This document shows positions 17,194 through 19,769 of a stretch of DNA of 19,769 nucleotides, piece by piece. Under the pieces are notes generated by a model. That model was not told the DNA's origin, did not search any database, and worked only from the letters and a program-made list of their open reading frames with translations. The position numbers were made by a program, and so were the translations under genes. How positions within the stretch are numbered: the first letter of the stretch is position 1; every line of letters begins with the position of its first letter. The DNA comes from Russula earlei (lineage: Eukaryota; Basidiomycota; Agaricomycetes; Russulales; Russulaceae), in the NCBI GenBank assembly GCA_025769875.1, contig JAGFNK010000860.1, positions 1 through 19,769 of the forward strand, written 5' to 3'.

Positions 17194-18291
17194 TGTCATG
17201 AACCATTCTCCGGAGAGGGCCCTTGAAGGACCCTTCCTTATAGGAGGAAACCTGGTCTCTATGGTGTCACCCTGTTCACACGAGCAAAAGGGGTGAGTAG
17301 AGGTGTCCACAATATCGCGCGCGCATTGTTGCGCGAGCGATTCTCGGCACAATCGACATACAGCAAGCCCTACTTACTTAAAGGCAACCCTTCTAGCAAC
17401 AAAAGACAGTATTAGGGCCTTCCTAAGGACCCTTTGGAATGACCCTAGGAGCTCTACAATAGGCACTAACCTAGTATCAATGGCCCTACAACGCGTTATT
17501 AGACCAACTCTAATAACTATAGAACGACTATAAGGCAATACTAAGGACCTTAATAGAAGTATTAGGGTCGACTCTAAGGACCCTAATAGAACTATATAAG
17601 GGCCTTATAAGATGACACTATTCCCTAATCAAACTACAAGTCCTCAAATGACCGGCCCTAAACTAACTAACAAGAAATGAATCAGGTGCTTACACGTGCA
17701 CTAAAAGTTAAACACGTGGACAGTGGAAACTCTTACTCATCGAGAAGAGTCTTCTTACTCAGCAGCTTACTGAGCATGACTGAGCATGCTCAGTAAGCGT
17801 CCTCCGACTTCTTACTCATCACTCTATTGTGCTTGATAACAAGGTTATGACTTGTTCCCTATTTAGCAGTTCTCTTGTAGTATATAAGCGCTCAATAAAG
17901 TAGCAGACAGTCCTCAGACTGTCCATTTGTTTACGGCACTCTCCATCCCTGGGATACTCCTTTAAGGACCGTCCCCTTGTGACCACTCGGCCTCTTCCCT
18001 GCGTGATTGTTCTACTCTCACAGTAACAGTACCTCTCTGGTATTTGTTACTACTCTGGACTCTACTCCTTGCCCACGCCGTCTTGGACGTCTATCGACTC
18101 GTCTTCAAGCTTATCCCTCGCTCTTGAACTGGATAGTTCAACAGTGAGTCTTGACACAATGCATGTGCGATATTGTGGACACCTCTACTCACCCCTTTTG
18201 TCCATGTGAACAGGGTGACACCATAGAGGCTGGGTTTCCTCTAATAAGGAAGGGTCCTTCAAGGGCCCTCTCCAGAGAATGGTTCATGACA
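17194..18291. mobile_element. Palindromic foldback element split by an LTR
   Basis: Segment 17194-17326 (starts TGTCATGAACC) and segment 18157-18291 (ends GGTTCATGACA) are reverse complements over about 133 bp, roughly 90% by eye. The 830-bp LTR-like repeat lies exactly between the arms, whose inner ends read gcgcattg and caatgcat. Without the LTR this is a 270-bp, almost fully palindromic sequence, as in foldback MITEs. There is no coding content. An alternative is that each arm is a remnant of the internal region of the LTR element. Confidence 0.6.
17327..18156 (+). mobile_element. Solo-LTR-like repeat, right copy (plus orientation)
   Basis: 830 bp, TGTTGCG...CTTGACA, the inverted partner of 16363-17190. 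It carries a promoter-like stretch (tagtatataagcgctcaataaa at about 17878-17899), as expected for an LTR U3/R boundary and poly(A) signal. The 3' end is fixed by three copies that diverge just after TGACA. Flanks are CGCAT on the left and CAATG on the right; TGCAT occurs three bases further, so the duplication is doubtful. It keeps more CG dinucleotides than the left copy at several matched sites. Confidence 0.7.
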
Positions 18292-18640
18292 GTAGGGGCA
18301 ATGGTGACAATGTAGACTTGGTGGTATAGATGGGTGGAGTAGAAATGGTGATGAGAGAGAGTTGGGACTGAGGGTGAGGTGACCAGGTGGGCAGTGCTAG
18401 AATGCTGATGGATGAGGCAGAGACAACTGGGCTGGTGTTGAGACAGCAGCTGCGACTATAAGGGGGGTGGCTGACAATGGTTGTGATACAGTGGGCTGGA
18501 GTAAAATGACAAGCATAGGCAAAGCCATGAGAGCAATGCAGTGACTGGTCAGACTAAAGCAGGAGTGGTGGGAATGAGTGGCACTTGGGATACATGAGAC
18601 AGTTGAGACATCAGCAGGGTTTGTCTTGCAATTGAGTACA
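18292..18640 (-). pseudogene. Continuation of the CpG-depleted low-complexity relic
   Basis: G-rich on the plus strand. Minus-strand frames are Ser/Pro/His/Ala-rich, with the same composition as 15731-16362, and broken by stops. Its position on the far side of the inserted repeats suggests it was contiguous with 16362. Confidence 0.35.
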
Positions 18641-18790
18641 ACTAATATACAGCCTGTATATATGGCTTGATGGCATCCCTTATACAGTATGGTACAGGTA
18701 ACTTACCATACCAGCAACCATACCGTCAGGGTACACTTCCACTACCCAGACAGTATGGTACAGGATACCATATTACAGTAGCCATAAGCT
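18640..18790. repeat. GTATGGTAC-type palindromic word cluster, copy 2
   Basis: cagtatggtacagg occurs twice (about 18685 and 18750), with accatac-type inverted words between. It is partly a reverse complement of the cluster at 15430-15640. Confidence 0.5.
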
Positions 18791-19234
18791 TTATGTGTAT
18801 GGTTCAGTTGGCAGCCCTAGTGTGAGGGCAGTGGGTGCAATGGTTGCACTGCATTTGAGGGTCCTACTGATGAGGCCAGTGATGATGAGTGAGTGATTGC
18901 TACTATGTATGGTCTTATTGGCTGACTGGACCACCTGATGGACCAGATCTAGTTGATCATTTCTAAGTCTATGCTCTTGGACAATCAAACTCCACCCTCC
19001 ACTATGACAGAAGGCATGATGCAGGGTGACCACAGCCAAATATTCCTTGAAAACAACTTGATGAACCTCCATTGTTCTTTGATAGAATGACATTCATGGC
19101 ACTCAATGGTATAAATACAAAGTTTTAAATGGAGTTGTTCAAGCAGATACAGGGGAAAATGAAATTGGCAAGATGGTGCTCAATTGGTGAGTTCCCAATC
19201 ACCCACAGTATCATTGCATACAAGAATGGATAAG
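18791..19234. other. Unassigned CpG-poor sequence
   Basis: A minus-strand frame of 100 codons (18791-19093) contains plausible protein-like sequence but no motif I know. Otherwise nothing was recognised. The CpG-poor state ends about 19230. Confidence 0.35.
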
Positions 19235-19769
19235 TGACACGTGATGCTACTCAAAGGTACGACAATGCGGAGGCTTCTGCCGGAGAGGCCTCTCGTTCTC
19301 GACCCCCGCTTCACGAAAGCGTGTTATCGTCGTGGCCTTGCGCGCAAGGGAAACCTCGATCTTGATCGCGCTGCTGTCGTTACATATGACCCTCCTCACC
19401 TGGCCTGTCGTAAGGTGGCACCGAGACCGACGCGTATTGTACACACGAACGTCAGACTTTCGAACCGTCTTGAAGAGGGACCCAACTCGGCAGAGGCAAA
19501 AACCGCGCTTGGCGAGACGCTCGACCTTATGCGCGCGCGCAATGACGAGGATGACGTCGCAGTCTCGATGATGAGACCCCTCGGCTGAGTGAGCCGAAGG
19601 CCGAGCTCGAGCTCGAGTCGGTATCTGACTCGAGTGATTGGAACCACGACGGGAACGGAATCGCGTGCAGGATCTATAATCACGATGGCTATCTGTGCGG
19701 TACTCGATGCAGGCTTTCGCATGCACCGGACTATGGAATCGTGCGCGATCGATTGTGGTCTTGAGCGCC
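19235..19769 (+). pseudogene. TPR - CCCH zinc-finger protein, partial and frameshifted
   Basis: From about 19257 a frame encodes Y-D-N-A-E-A-S-A. After a one-base change, L-D-P-R-F-T-K-A-x-Y-R-R-G-L-A-R-K-G-N (19298-19354) follows, a clear TPR helix pair of the kind seen in Agaricomycete TPR proteins. That frame stops at 19586-19588. The next frame, from 19588, encodes S-D-S-S-D-x-N-H-D-G-N-G and then a CCCH-like unit with Cys at 19666, 19696 and 19708 and His at 19720, followed by A-P-D and V-R-D, with a stop (TGA) at 19762-19764. The expected second Cys position holds Tyr (TAT at 19690). The left end may be an exon start (acceptor-like ctcaaag at about 19249-19255). Either a decayed gene or sequence errors plus unrecognised introns; it continues beyond the window. 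Confidence 0.5.

Noticed and set aside
16976..17352. Short frames in the LTR-like repeats
   Set aside because: They are not shared in frame between the two arms and contain no motifs; LTRs are non-coding.

Overview
The window looks like part of a filamentous fungal genome, most likely a basidiomycete of the Agaricomycetes. This rests on two short GT-AG introns of 52 and 56 nt in a leucine-rich-repeat gene, fungal-type Ty1/copia and pogo-like transposon relics, a nuclear tRNA gene with an intron, and TPR and CCCH protein fragments that resemble mushroom proteins. The assignment is by pattern recognition, not by database search.

Layout. Positions 1-1590 are GC-rich and CpG-rich low-complexity sequence (Ala/Ser/Val/Pro and Gln-rich frames) that seems to run into the end of an LTR element near 1577. 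Positions 1600-3360 hold no recognisable gene but do contain a near-perfect hairpin at 2625-2732. A tRNA-Thr(UGU) gene with a 32-nt intron lies at 3360-3463. A three-exon minus-strand gene for an LRR protein fills 3648-5363; its C-terminal third appears to change frame twice.

From about 5600 to 19230 the sequence is a transposon graveyard that is strikingly poor in CG dinucleotides. It holds a decayed copia element (LTR 5627-5760, PBS 5761, gag relic 6925-7430), a 46-bp tandem array, two 560-bp MITE-like elements in opposite orientation (6251-6809 and 7604-8168), and a pogo-like transposase relic. It also holds three related solo-LTR-like sequences (14435, 16363, 17327), a palindromic foldback element split by one of them (17194-18291), and CpG-depleted relics of the same low-complexity family seen at position 1.

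A much younger, CpG-rich Ty1/copia element of 4842 bp (9286-14127) has landed inside the pogo relic. It has 236-bp LTRs, an exact 5-bp target duplication CCTAG, a half-tRNA-type primer site and a recognisable gag-protease-integrase-RT-RNase H frame broken by four single-base shifts. The CpG-rich state returns at about 19235 with a fragment of a TPR-CCCH zinc-finger gene that runs off the window.

The main points of interest are: the mosaic of CpG-depleted old and CpG-rich new DNA; LTR differences that are nearly all CpG transitions; several large inverted repeats inside the depleted zone; and the nested order of insertions. I found no convincing novel protein-coding system.
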